DNA of 33,268 nucleotides, from assembly GCA_020853095.1 (NCBI GenBank), contig JADYZN010000012.1:1-33268 (forward strand), written 5' to 3'. The position numbers were made by a program, and so were the translations under genes. Positions within the stretch are counted from its first letter, which is position 1. Each line of letters starts with the position of its first letter. Origin of the DNA: Phycisphaerales bacterium (GTDB lineage: Bacteria > Planctomycetota > Phycisphaerae > Tepidisphaerales > Tepidisphaeraceae). Positions 24,816 through 33,266 of this stretch are shown here, one piece after another. Under the pieces are notes generated by a model, which had not been told where the DNA came from, searched no databases, and saw only the letters and a list, made by a program, of their open reading frames with translations.

Positions 24816-26609
24816 CTACTCCGGGCGTTGGATGATCCGCATTCCCATTTCACGCGCCAGGGCCGGCAGATTACGCACCGGATCGCGGTCGTAGTCGCGA
24901 ATTTCCTCGCTCAGTTCATCCCACGAGACCAGGTAGGGGGTCCGCAGTTCGGCGGTATTCTTTTCACCCAGCGTCCAACCGGCCAGGAAACGGTCGGCGT
25001 TCCAGCGGGCGTGTTCCATCTTCGCCAGCACTTCCATCTCCTGATCGCTGATGATTCGCTCCGGCGGATGGGTGGATGAACCGGCCGGGACCATCTCGCA
25101 GCCGATCGCGCGCAATTTGACCGCGATGTGATCCGCCTGCTGGCGGTTGGAATCCTTCAATCCCTCCCCCAGTTGCGGCCACGGGACCAGCGCATCTTCC
25201 GATTGTGGTTTGGCCCCTTCGCGGGTGCGCTTGTTGACGTAAGTTTGGTGGACCATCCGGGCCAGTTGATCCAGTTTTTCACGCAAGACCATCTCCAGCG
25301 AGCAGACTTTTTCCACCTCGCCGAACGGATTGATGTTTCCTCCCACCGCATCCGATCGCCGATCTCCTTCCAACAGGCTCGCCAGGCCGGTTCGTTCGGA
25401 CAGCCAGACGTGGACCGGAATTTTGCGACGATGAATCACCCGCGGCAGATTCAACGCCACCGGCAGGTTGCGATCCCGTTCTTCCAGGCAGACCGCCACC
25501 GTGGCGATCCATGATTCATCGGCCGCCAGTTCCTCCAATTTATTTCGGGGCTGGGGGTCTTCCACATCCTGGGCGATCCAATGCACGTCAACGACCTGTT
25601 CCAGTTGCGGATATTGCGCCGCAAAATGCCGCCGCCGCGTCTCCAGGTCGGCCGACGCCACGGTCACGGCCAGTTTTCGACCATTGGCGAAATGTCCCAC
25701 CCTCGCGGCCGCCAGCAGCACCGATTGCCCCATCGGGCCAAATCCCAGCACCACCAGGTGAGGCCGATGCGAATCGTTCGGGCCGATTCGCACCCGATCC
25801 AGCGGGTGATTGTTCCACAACAGCCGGGCGGCGTTGGCGTAGGTGTTGAACACCGCCGCCTCAAAACGATCATCCCGCCGGGCAAACAGGGCGTGTTGTT
25901 TGAACAATTCGCACAGTTTCCCATCCACCAGATGAACCCGGCAACAGAGCGCCCCGGACGACGTGCCCGTCCTGTTTCCACCGTCAATTTGTTCAAACGC
26001 GCGGACGGCGGATTCGACGTTCACCCCATCTTCGCCGCAGACGCACAAGACCCGCCCCGCGTTTTTCATGCCGGCCCGCCGCAACATCAGTTCGTCGGCC
26101 GCATCCCCCACCAGCACCACCGCCCCCAGCGCGCGCGCCAAAAAAAGGTTGTCGTTGCCCTCCTGGCATTCAATCGCCACCACGCGATCGCCGCGCTGAC
26201 GAAATTCGCGCAGCAACTGCATCCCTTTTCGGCCCAATCCACAGACAATGACGTGATCGCGCCACAACAGGCGAACGCGCAGTTGTTGAAATTGACGCCG
26301 AAAAACGACCAGCACCGTCAGGGCGGCGGTGTAGGCCGTCACGGCGGGCGCCAGGAATTTCGCCACCATCAACGGCCAGTTTTTCTCGCCCACGATCCAG
26401 TCCCCATCCAGCGTGAACAACCTGAACGTCAGGTAAAGGATGTCCGCCGGCGTGCGATGGGGTTGATCGGGCAGATGGGTCAGATATTCACGAAGGCCGA
26501 CGTATCCCAGGATCAAAGCCGCCAGCGCCGACAACGCCCCCGCCAGCCAGCGCACTTCCCTCCAGCGCCCCGGCCGAACTTCCGATGACGGCTCATCCTC
26601 TGTGGTCAC
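24816..26609 (-). CDS. Membrane protein with two TrkA-N Rossmann domains and a C-terminal RyR domain
   Basis: 597 residues from GTG 26609, which has GGAG six bases upstream; TTG 26612 is an alternative. Order: a membrane helix (about 21-40), a pore-loop-like stretch (about 57-75, LYLTFRLFTLDGDW) and a second helix (about 79-103), as in two-helix K+ channels but without the TVGYG selectivity filter. The first Rossmann fold has G124-LGRKG129; the second has G289-FGPMG294 (both GxGxxG). The C-terminal RyR domain is at about 526-590 ('EVLAKMEHARWNADRFLAGW', 'LVSWDELSEE'). TrkA-N domains bind NAD(H) or related nucleotides and gate K+ channels; RyR domains occur in ryanodine receptors and in bacterial proteins of unclear role. 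Whether it conducts ions is uncertain. Its start lies inside the end of rex. Confidence 0.9.
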   Translation of the reverse strand: MTTEDEPSSEVRPGRWREVRWLAGALSALAALILGYVGLREYLTHLPDQPHRTPADILYLTFRLFTLDGDWIVGEKNWPLMVAKFLAPAVTAYTAALTVLVVFRRQFQQLRVRLLWRDHVIVCGLGRKGMQLLREFRQRGDRVVAIECQEGNDNLFLARALGAVVLVGDAADELMLRRAGMKNAGRVLCVCGEDGVNVESAVRAFEQIDGGNRTGTSSGALCCRVHLVDGKLCELFKQHALFARRDDRFEAAVFNTYANAARLLWNNHPLDRVRIGPNDSHRPHLVVLGFGPMGQSVLLAAARVGHFANGRKLAVTVASADLETRRRHFAAQYPQLEQVVDVHWIAQDVEDPQPRNKLEELAADESWIATVAVCLEERDRNLPVALNLPRVIHRRKIPVHVWLSERTGLASLLEGDRRSDAVGGNINPFGEVEKVCSLEMVLREKLDQLARMVHQTYVNKRTREGAKPQSEDALVPWPQLGEGLKDSNRQQADHIAVKLRAIGCEMVPAGSSTHPPERIISDQEMEVLAKMEHARWNADRFLAGWTLGEKNTAELRTPYLVSWDELSEEIRDYDRDPVRNLPALAREMGMRIIQRPE

Positions 26610-27282
26610 CAATGACTCCGCCGGCGCCTGTTCGTTCCGGTTGGCTGGCCGGCACGTTCACCAGAAACGACAACTGCTCCATCTGCACCGCCAGGTCCAC
26701 CGCGTTGAGCGCCACGTCCGCCGGCACGTTCAGTGAGATCGGCGCGAAATTCAGCAACCCTCGAATGCCCGCCTCCACCAGCTTGTCGGCGATCTCCTGG
26801 GCCGCGTCCGCCGGCACCGCGATCATCGCCAGGCGGATGGCATGTTGGTCGATCACCGAACGCAGGTCGTTGAGCGATTCAACCACGAATGGCCCCTGTC
26901 TCTTTCCCACCTTGGACGGATCGTTGTCAAAGATCGCCACCAGGCGAAATCCTTTGGCGTCAAACCCCTTGTAACTCATCAGCGCCCGCCCAAGGTTTCC
27001 CGCTCCAACCAGCAGGACGTTCCAGATTTTGTCCGTGCCCAGGATGCGGCGAACCTGCGCGATCAGGTCGTCCACGCGATAGCCGATGCCGGGATGCCCA
27101 AACTGCCCGAAATAGGCCAGGTCCTTTCTCACCTGGGCATCGGTCAGGTTCAGGGATTGGCCCAGTTGTTTGGACGAGATGGTTCGCCGTCCTTTTCGCG
27201 CGAAAACCTCAAGCTGCCTGAGATACAGGCTGAGCCTTCGCACCGCCGGGTTGGGAACCGATTCAGGCTTTGTTGGATCCAT
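26593..27282 (-). CDS. rex: Redox-sensing transcriptional repressor Rex
   Basis: 229 residues, the family length. The N-terminal winged helix-turn-helix reads 'YLRQLEVFARKGRRTISSKQLG', then 'DAQVRKDLAYFGQFGHPGIGY'. A Rossmann domain follows with 'VLLVGAGNLGRAL' (GxGxxG at 93-98) and 'AIFDNDPSKVGK'. Rex binds promoters when NAD+ dominates and is released by NADH, controlling respiratory and fermentation genes. The ATG at 27282 gives the expected N-terminus; no strong ribosome-binding site is visible. No Rex operator of the TTGTGAN6TCACAA type was recognised by eye. The 3' end overlaps the RyR/TrkA-N gene start by 17 bases. It lies 82 bp after the M3 peptidase gene. Confidence 0.95.
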   Translation of the reverse strand: MDPTKPESVPNPAVRRLSLYLRQLEVFARKGRRTISSKQLGQSLNLTDAQVRKDLAYFGQFGHPGIGYRVDDLIAQVRRILGTDKIWNVLLVGAGNLGRALMSYKGFDAKGFRLVAIFDNDPSKVGKRQGPFVVESLNDLRSVIDQHAIRLAMIAVPADAAQEIADKLVEAGIRGLLNFAPISLNVPADVALNAVDLAVQMEQLSFLVNVPASQPERTGAGGVIGDHRG

Positions 27283-27321
27283 GCGTCAATTCGCCCATTG
27301 AGCCACGCGATTATTTCGACA

Positions 27322-27345
27322 CCGGCGGCGTCGTCAAGCCGCCGG
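27322..27345 (-). terminator. Strong hairpin between the M3 peptidase gene and rex
   Basis: Perfect 8-bp GC-only arms CCGGCGGC (27322-27329) and GCCGCCGG (27338-27345) surround an 8-base loop in the 82-bp spacer. There is no T-run after it on the minus strand, so it is either a Rho-type or weak terminator, an mRNA-stability element, or a structure partially separating rex from the peptidase transcript. Confidence 0.35.
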
Positions 27346-27364
27346 CATCGCCCAAACGGTTTTC

Positions 27365-29074
27365 TCATCGCGGCAAGGCCGACAGCTCGTCCCGCAACGC
27401 CCCCATCAATGGACCAAGCGTCCGCTCGGAAAAATCAAACCGGATGCCGGCCACCGCGAACAACTCCGGCAGGGTCTTCGTTCCGCCCAGCCGCAGCGCC
27501 GCGCGGTAATTCGACACCGCCCGCCGGGGGTCTTCCTTGCTCTTGATCCACAACTGCAGCGCCCCAAGTTGCGCGATGCCGTATTCAACGTAGTAAAACG
27601 GCGCATGGAACAGATGCAGTTGCCGCTGCCACTGGGACTGCCGCATCGCCTCATATCCGCTCCAGTCCACCTTGCTGGAAAACCGGTCCAGGATCGCCAG
27701 CCACTGCTCGGTGCGTTGGCGGCCGGTGTGGCCGGGATGGGTGTAAATCCAGTGCTGGAAAACGTCGATCGTCGCCATCCACGGGAAGAATCGAATGATC
27801 CCCTCCAGCATCGCCCGCCGGGCGCGGTTGGCATCGACGTCCGCGTAAAACACGTCAAAATGTTCGCTGCCCAACAGTTCCATCGATATGCTGGCGACTT
27901 CGCAGAATTCCATGGGGGCGCTGCGCAAAAAGACCAGCGGCTCCTCACGGGCGGCCAGGCAATGAAAAGCGTGTCCCCCTTCGTGCAGCAACGTCTCCAC
28001 GTCACGCTGCAAACCGGCCGCGTTCATGAAAATGAACGGCTCGCGTGCCTCATCCAGCGAACATTGATACCCGCCCGGCTGCTTGCCCTTGCGGCTTTGC
28101 AGATCCAGGTTGTTGCGCTGGCGGAGTACGTCAAAATCCTCCGCCAGTTGCCCGGAGAGGCGACTGAAAATGGTTTTCACCTTTTGCACGAATTCCGCCG
28201 TCTGATCATCGGCGAACGGTCGCAGGGGCGGCCGGTTTTTCGGATCGACCGACAAATCCCACGGCCGCAACCGCTCGAGCTTCAGATCCGCCGCCCGCTG
28301 GCGGTCCAGCTCATCCACCACCGGCACGCACGCCTTCTCAATCGCATCGGCGAAGCGCAGGCAATCCTCCGGCGTGTAATCGAATCGCTTGTACGCCTTC
28401 CAGACGTACGACCGGTAGTTGTCCATCGCGGAATTGGTTGCGATTTGCTGTCGCAACGGCAGCAGTTTGTCGAACAGTTCGTCGATCCGTTCCCGATCCT
28501 GCAAACGACGGTTGGCGCTGGTCTCCCACGCCTCCTGTCGAACCTGGCGGTCCGGCTCCTCGATGAATCTGGCCAGTTGCTGCAACGTGTATTCCCCGCC
28601 CCGAAATTGCACCATCATCGCGCCGCTGATTTTGTCATAATCCGTCACCAGCTTCGTGATCTGCGTCTCCAGCGGAATGTTTTCTTCTCGGAACAGTTCC
28701 ACGTCCGACCGCCATTTGCGTTCCAGCAGGCGATAACGCTGCCCCTGCAACTGCGGGAGAAACGGACTGTCGAGCAGTTTTCGCTGCAACTGAAAAAACA
28801 GCGGCTTGATCTTCGGGTCGATCTGTTCGACAAAGTGCATGTAGGCCCGTTCGATTTGCGGGTCTTCGGTGTGACAGCTTTTGTCGATGTACCGCCGGCT
28901 GCCATACTCATCCACCACCGAGGACAGTTCCGAAACATCCCCCAGCCATTGTTCCAGCTCGTTGGCCGAATGAATCGGCCGGTCGATCAATTGGTTGTAC
29001 AGCGGTTCCAATTGTGAAAAGTCGGCCACGTCAAGATTTTGCGGGACAAATCGCCGTGGATAGGTGGTGTTCAT
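27365..29074 (-). CDS. M3 family zinc oligoendopeptidase
   Basis: 569 residues. The thermolysin-type HExxH is intact: H364-E-G-G-H368 in LLHEGGHAFHCLAA. The more distal 'EVASISMELL' region carries a candidate third zinc ligand, as in PepF/thimet-type M3 peptidases. Length and the absence of a signal peptide suggest cytoplasmic degradation of short peptides. The ATG at 29074 is chosen because AGGAG stands nine bases upstream; the frame also permits TTG at 29077. It is divergent from the ABC ATPase gene across a 116-bp gap. Its place upstream of rex may be incidental. Confidence 0.93.
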   Translation of the reverse strand: MNTTYPRRFVPQNLDVADFSQLEPLYNQLIDRPIHSANELEQWLGDVSELSSVVDEYGSRRYIDKSCHTEDPQIERAYMHFVEQIDPKIKPLFFQLQRKLLDSPFLPQLQGQRYRLLERKWRSDVELFREENIPLETQITKLVTDYDKISGAMMVQFRGGEYTLQQLARFIEEPDRQVRQEAWETSANRRLQDRERIDELFDKLLPLRQQIATNSAMDNYRSYVWKAYKRFDYTPEDCLRFADAIEKACVPVVDELDRQRAADLKLERLRPWDLSVDPKNRPPLRPFADDQTAEFVQKVKTIFSRLSGQLAEDFDVLRQRNNLDLQSRKGKQPGGYQCSLDEAREPFIFMNAAGLQRDVETLLHEGGHAFHCLAAREEPLVFLRSAPMEFCEVASISMELLGSEHFDVFYADVDANRARRAMLEGIIRFFPWMATIDVFQHWIYTHPGHTGRQRTEQWLAILDRFSSKVDWSGYEAMRQSQWQRQLHLFHAPFYYVEYGIAQLGALQLWIKSKEDPRRAVSNYRAALRLGGTKTLPELFAVAGIRFDFSERTLGPLMGALRDELSALPR

Positions 29075-29122
29075 CAATCAAGTCTCCTGTTGGTTTTTGG
29101 GCCGGAGGATCATGGTAAGGGT

Positions 29123-29137
29123 AAATTTCAGAAATTT
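29123..29137. promoter_or_regulatory. Perfect 15-bp inverted repeat in a divergent promoter region
   Basis: AAATTTC-A-GAAATTT is a perfect palindrome in an AT-rich island of an otherwise GC-rich region, midway between the divergent M3 peptidase and ABC ATPase starts. This is the form and place expected of a repressor operator. The binding protein is unknown, and it does not match the Rex consensus. Confidence 0.35.
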
Positions 29138-29190
29138 CGATGCGCCCGCTTCATTGCCACTGCCCGGCTCATCCGACATGATCGTTTCCC

Positions 29191-30021
29191 ATGGCGATGT
29201 CGGATATGGCCATTTCGCTTTCGGATGTGGGCGTGCTTCGTGAAGGGCGCTGGATATTGCGCCACATCAACTGGTCGGTCCCGACAGGAACCTGCGCCGC
29301 CATCCTCGGCCCCAACGGATCGGGCAAAAGCACCCTCGCGCGGATCATCTGCGGCTATTTGTGGCCCACCGAAGGCCGGGTTTCGGTTTGCGGCCAGACC
29401 TTTGGCGAAACGGATTTGAACACCCTGCGACAATCCATCGGCCTGGTTCAACCGGCCGGGCCGTACGAGGTGGATTCGCAATTGACCGCCCGACAGGTGG
29501 TCCAGACCGGCTTTTTCGGCACGCTGGGGCTTTATGACGCCATCACGCCCATCATGGAGCGGGAATCCAGGCGGATATTGGCGGCGGTGGGATTGACGCA
29601 GGTGGCCGAACATCCGTATGCCACGCTCAGCAGCGGCGAAAAACTGCGCGGACTGATCGGCCGGGCATTGGTTCGCCGGCCGCGATTGCTGCTGCTCGAT
29701 GAGCCGACCGCCGCGCTGGACCTTCCATCGCGGGAACACGTCCTGGCAACGCTGCAACGGCTGATTCAAGACCCCCTCCACCCCACGACGATGGTGATCA
29801 TCACCCATCACGTGGAAGAATTGCCTCCGGCCACGTCGCAAATCCTGTTGTTGAGCGATGGCCAGTCGGCCGCCGCCGGCCGGCCGGAAGATGTCTTGAC
29901 CGATGACCTGGTCTCGCGGGTTTACCGCTGCCCGATTCAGGTCCGCACGATGGATGGGCGATATCATTTGCATGTCAATCCCATCACATGGGAACAGCTA
30001 TTGTCCGATCCGCCCGCATAA
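29191..30021 (+). CDS. ABC transporter ATP-binding subunit (orphan)
   Basis: 276 residues, a complete single ATPase domain. Walker A is GPNGSGKST at 40-48; the signature is LSSGE at 146-150; Walker B is LLLLDE at 166-171; the H-loop histidine is at 206-207 (ITHH). It would power import or export together with a membrane subunit. No permease or binding-protein gene is adjacent, so the partner is unknown. The family subtype (iron-siderophore-like or molybdate-ModF-like) cannot be settled by eye. The ATG at 29191 is the first of three close ATGs (also 29197, 29206), and none has a strong ribosome-binding site. Confidence 0.9.
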   Translation: MAMSDMAISLSDVGVLREGRWILRHINWSVPTGTCAAILGPNGSGKSTLARIICGYLWPTEGRVSVCGQTFGETDLNTLRQSIGLVQPAGPYEVDSQLTARQVVQTGFFGTLGLYDAITPIMERESRRILAAVGLTQVAEHPYATLSSGEKLRGLIGRALVRRPRLLLLDEPTAALDLPSREHVLATLQRLIQDPLHPTTMVIITHHVEELPPATSQILLLSDGQSAAAGRPEDVLTDDLVSRVYRCPIQVRTMDGRYHLHVNPITWEQLLSDPPA

Positions 30022-30160
30022 GCGATACAGTCGCACGCACAAGGCCGTTTTGGGCGTTTATCGGACTGTTTTTCACGAAAATTGTCTGTTCAAGCTTCAA
30101 AATCAGTGGTATGGTTCCACTCGACGCATCTGAAGCGATTGAATTTCATCCGGAGTCATC

Positions 30161-31246
30161 ATGGCCAAAGTCGTCCCCCCCGACGTTCAAGCCCATCCAA
30201 CCGAAGCCCCCGCCGATCTGGAGCGTGTGGTGGGGCTGGAATTCACCCGCGCCACCGAGGCGGCGGCCTTGAGCGCCTACAAATGGATGGGCAAAGGGGA
30301 CAAGGAATCGGCCGACTTCGCCGCGTGCGACGCCATTCGCGGCCTGTTCGACACCGTCAGCGTCTCGGGACTGGTCACCATTGGCGAAGGCATCAAGGAC
30401 AACGCCCCCGGCATTTTCAAAGGCGAACGCCTGGGCAACTGGTCCGCCGGTTCGGTGCGCATGGCGATCGCGCTCGATCCGATCGACGGCACGACCATCG
30501 TCTCCAAGGGTTTGCAGGGGGCGATCGCGGTCATGGCCGCCGCCACCTGCGAAGATGGGGATGATCCAAATTCGCTGTTGGCGGACATTCCCAGTTTTTA
30601 CATGAACAAAATCAGCTTCGGCCCGCGCGTCAAGCAGGGGCCGGGCCGTGTCCGGCTGGACAATTCGGTGCAGGACAACATCGAGATCATCGCGCTCAAA
30701 CTCGGCAAGCGCGTGCAGGATTTGACGGTGGTGATTCTCGACCGGCCGCGACACGAACGGCTGATCCACGACGTTCGCCGAACCGGGGCGGCCATCCGGC
30801 TGATCAGCGACGGCGACATCGCCGGCGCCATCGCCCCCAGCCTGCCGGGGTCGGGCGTGGACATTTACATGGGAACCGGCGGCAGCCCCGAAGCGGTGTT
30901 GGCGGCGGCCGGCATCAAATGCCTTGGCGGCGAGATTCTGGCGCAAATGTGGCCGCGCGACGACGCCGAACGCAAGTCGCTCCGCGAAAACGGCGTCACC
31001 GATGCGGACCTGAACAAGGTCTACGCGGCCGACGACCTGGCCCGCGGCAACCGCATCGTCTTCGCCGCCACTGGCATCAGCGATTCGGCGCTGCTCAAGG
31101 GCATCCGTTACGAAGGAACCCACGCCATCACCACCAGCATCCTGATGCGCGCCAAATACCATACCGTCCGTTACATCAAAACCTGTCACAACATGGACAT
31201 GAAAACCATCCGGCTGCGTTCGGATGCCTCCGAGCATTCGCTGTAA
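30161..31246 (+). CDS. glpX: Class II fructose-1,6-bisphosphatase GlpX
   Basis: 361 residues, the GlpX-family size. Seen: 'AALSAYKWMGKGDKESAD' near the N-terminus, 'TIGEGIKDNAP', the metal/phosphate motif DPIDGT (Asp106-Thr111), and later 'GTGGSPEAVLAAAGIKCLGG' and 'GTHAITTSILMRAKYHTVRYI'. It hydrolyses fructose-1,6-bisphosphate to fructose-6-phosphate in gluconeogenesis or the Calvin/pentose cycle, using Mn2+ or Mg2+. Some GlpX proteins also hydrolyse sedoheptulose-1,7-bisphosphate. The ATG at 30161 has GGAG about five bases upstream. The 139-bp upstream gap suggests its own promoter. Confidence 0.95.
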   Translation: MAKVVPPDVQAHPTEAPADLERVVGLEFTRATEAAALSAYKWMGKGDKESADFAACDAIRGLFDTVSVSGLVTIGEGIKDNAPGIFKGERLGNWSAGSVRMAIALDPIDGTTIVSKGLQGAIAVMAAATCEDGDDPNSLLADIPSFYMNKISFGPRVKQGPGRVRLDNSVQDNIEIIALKLGKRVQDLTVVILDRPRHERLIHDVRRTGAAIRLISDGDIAGAIAPSLPGSGVDIYMGTGGSPEAVLAAAGIKCLGGEILAQMWPRDDAERKSLRENGVTDADLNKVYAADDLARGNRIVFAATGISDSALLKGIRYEGTHAITTSILMRAKYHTVRYIKTCHNMDMKTIRLRSDASEHSL

Positions 31247-31299
31247 TTGATCCTGCGTCTCGGAATCAATCGCAACGCCATCCGGCACATCATCACACC

Positions 31300-31327
31300 T
31301 GTCGTTTCGGCCTGTCCGATGTATGAT
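31300..31327 (+). promoter_or_regulatory. Candidate promoter for the AspT/YidE-type transporter gene
   Basis: In the 114-bp gap after glpX, a good -10 hexamer TATGAT (31322-31327) lies 16 bases downstream of a weak -35 TGTCGT (31300-31305). The predicted leader is about 27 bases. The weak -35 keeps this tentative. Confidence 0.3.
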
Positions 31328-31360
31328 ATGGGCCGTGCAGGATAAGGATGCGCAGCAATC

Positions 31361-33070
31361 ATGGCATGGATCGCAACGGCGTTGCCTCAGTGGCTGGTAC
31401 TGCTTTTTCAAGACAACCATTCGGCCGCCCACACGGCGCTGCTGATCGCGCTGGTGGCGGCGTGCGGCCTGGCGATTGGGAGCATTCAGTTTCGCGGCCT
31501 TGGGCTGGGGGTGGCGGGCGTATTGTTTTCGGGGTTGCTGGTGGGGCATCTCTATGGCCGGCGGGACGTGCCGGCGCTCAATGAGCCGGTCATGGAGTTT
31601 GTCCGTGAATTTGGCCTCATTTTGTTCGTTTACACCATCGGCGTGCAGGTGGGGCCGGGGTTTTGCGCCTCGTTGCGGCGGAACGGCCTGCCGTTGAATC
31701 TCATGGCGGCCACGATCGTGGTGCTGGGGGCGTTGATCGTGATCGGCATCCACGTCCTGGGCGACGTGCCCGTGCCGGCGGCGGTGGGGCTGTTTTCCGG
31801 GGCGACCACCAACACCCCCAGTCTCGGCGCCGCCCGCGAAGCGCTCAAGGGGCTGAACGCTCCCGATGAGTCGATCACCCAGCCGGGCATCGCCTATGCC
31901 ATGGCTTATCCCTTCGGCATCATCGGCATCATTGTTTCAATGCTGCTGATGCGGCTGTTTTTCCGCATCAACCCCCATGCCGAGGCGCGGGAATTCGCCC
32001 ACCGGCAGGAGGAACAGACGCCGCGCCTGTCCACGATGAACATCGAGATCAAAAACCCCAATTTCGACCGCCAGCCGCTGGGTCGAATCCCCACGCTGGG
32101 CGACGGGGGGGTGGTCATCTCCCGCATCAAGAACGGTGGTTCGGTGTTGATCCCGCGCGATGACACCGAGGTTCGCACCGGAACCATCCTGCACGCCGTC
32201 GGCGAACCGGATCGGCTGGAGGAGCTTCGGTTGATCGTCGGCGATCAGAGCGAGGTGGACCTCAAAACCCTCCCCAGCCCGATCACCACCCGTCGGGTGC
32301 TGGTCACGCGAAGGCAGGTCCTGGGCAAAACCCCGCGCGAGCTGAAACTGGCCGAGCGGCTCGGCGTCACCATCACCCGCATCAACCGGGCCGAGATCGA
32401 GCTGTCGGCCCATTCCAGCGTTCACCTGCAATTCGGCGACACGGTGGTCATCGTTGGCGGCGAAGAGGCCATCGCCAAAGCGTCGGCCGAGCTGGGCGAT
32501 TCGATTCAGCGCCTCAACCATCCGCAGATCATCCCGTTGTTTGTCGGCATTGCGCTGGGCGTTCTGCTGGGGAGCATCGCGATCCCGCTGCCGGGAATGC
32601 CCGCGCCGGTGAAGCTGGGCTTGGCGGGCGGGCCTTTGCTGGTGGCGATCGTGTTGTCGCGGCTGGGGAACATCGGGCCGGTGGTCTGGTACATGCCGCT
32701 GAGCGCCAATTTCATGCTGCGGGAGCTGGGCATCGTGCTGTTCCTCTCCTGCGTGGGGTTGAACGCGGGGCATCGGTTCCTGGATACGCTGATGGGGCCG
32801 GGGCTGGTGTGGATGGGTTATGGAGCGATCATCACGGTCGTTCCGCTGCTGCTGGTGGGGGTGGTGGCGCGGGTTTTCATGAAAACCAATTACATGACCT
32901 TGTGCGGATTGCTGGCCGGCAGCATGACCGATCCGCCGGCGCTGGCCTTTGCCAATTCCATCGCCACCTCGACCGCGCCGTCGATCTCGTATGCCACGGT
33001 CTACCCGCTGGTGATGCTTTTGCGCGTCTTTGTGGCGCAATTGCTGGTACTGATCCTAGGCTCTGTCTAA
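31361..33070 (+). CDS. AspT/YidE-type transporter with two RCK_C (TrkA-C) domains
   Basis: 569 residues in a two-halves layout: an N-terminal membrane half (about 20-215, with 'FGLILFVYTIGVQVGPGF' and 'SGATTNTPSLGAA'), two cytosolic TrkA-C domains (about 227-300 and 310-385), and a C-terminal membrane half (about 393-567, with 'ELGIVLFLSCVGLNAG' and 'AGSMTDPPALAFAN'). This is the aspartate-alanine exchanger (AAE) architecture, shared with YidE/YbjL. The substrate is unknown. AAGGA lies about 12 bases before the ATG at 31361. RCK_C domains usually bind ligands that gate transport. With glpX just upstream there may be metabolic co-regulation, but this is speculative. Confidence 0.9.
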   Translation: MAWIATALPQWLVLLFQDNHSAAHTALLIALVAACGLAIGSIQFRGLGLGVAGVLFSGLLVGHLYGRRDVPALNEPVMEFVREFGLILFVYTIGVQVGPGFCASLRRNGLPLNLMAATIVVLGALIVIGIHVLGDVPVPAAVGLFSGATTNTPSLGAAREALKGLNAPDESITQPGIAYAMAYPFGIIGIIVSMLLMRLFFRINPHAEAREFAHRQEEQTPRLSTMNIEIKNPNFDRQPLGRIPTLGDGGVVISRIKNGGSVLIPRDDTEVRTGTILHAVGEPDRLEELRLIVGDQSEVDLKTLPSPITTRRVLVTRRQVLGKTPRELKLAERLGVTITRINRAEIELSAHSSVHLQFGDTVVIVGGEEAIAKASAELGDSIQRLNHPQIIPLFVGIALGVLLGSIAIPLPGMPAPVKLGLAGGPLLVAIVLSRLGNIGPVVWYMPLSANFMLRELGIVLFLSCVGLNAGHRFLDTLMGPGLVWMGYGAIITVVPLLLVGVVARVFMKTNYMTLCGLLAGSMTDPPALAFANSIATSTAPSISYATVYPLVMLLRVFVAQLLVLILGSV

Positions 33071-33089
33071 AAACCCCGCGGCCTCGCGA

Positions 33090-33266
33090 CGGCTCGGAAC
33101 CGCCTTGGCCGCCAGGCGTCACCGTGAGAACTGGGTCCATGGACCCTTCGAGCGGTGACAACGACGCGGACGAGGCGGTTCCGAGCCGCCTTCGGTAGGC
33201 CCGATTCGGCCCGCCTGCTTCGTTGTCGCTCCTCAAAGGGTCTACGGACCCCGCTCTCGGAGCGAC
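33090..33266. repeat. Nested inverted repeats at the right edge
   Basis: The outer arms are a perfect 16-bp inverted repeat, CGGCTCGGAACCGCCT (33090-33105) and its inverse at 33173-33188. Inside are GTCACCG (33118-33124) with CGGTGAC (33153-33159), and at the centre the perfect palindrome GGGTCCATGGACCC (33133-33146). A second stem, GTCGCTCC (33225-33232) with GGAGCGAC (33259-33266), follows. No gene is seen from 33071 to the edge. This could be a mobile-element end, a dispersed palindromic repeat or a structured RNA. The element probably continues outside the window. Confidence 0.6.

Noticed and set aside
26593-27364. Rex operator upstream of rex or the peptidase gene
   Set aside because: No TTGTGA-n6-TCACAA-type site was found by eye in the 27283-27364 spacer.
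30146-31753. Minus-strand open frame of 535 codons opposite glpX and the start of the AspT/YidE-type transporter gene
   Set aside because: It spans two plus-strand genes with clear motifs, and its translation is His/Arg/Asp-rich without domains, typical of an antisense reading.
31937-33040. Minus-strand open frame of 367 codons opposite the transporter gene
   Set aside because: Antisense shadow; the plus strand carries the AAE/RCK_C motifs.
24805-33070. 14-bp inverted match TTAGACAGAGCCTA at 24805-24818 and its inverse at 33057-33070
   Set aside because: A few 14-bp matches are expected by chance in 33 kb, both lie at ordinary gene ends, and no further similarity extends from them.
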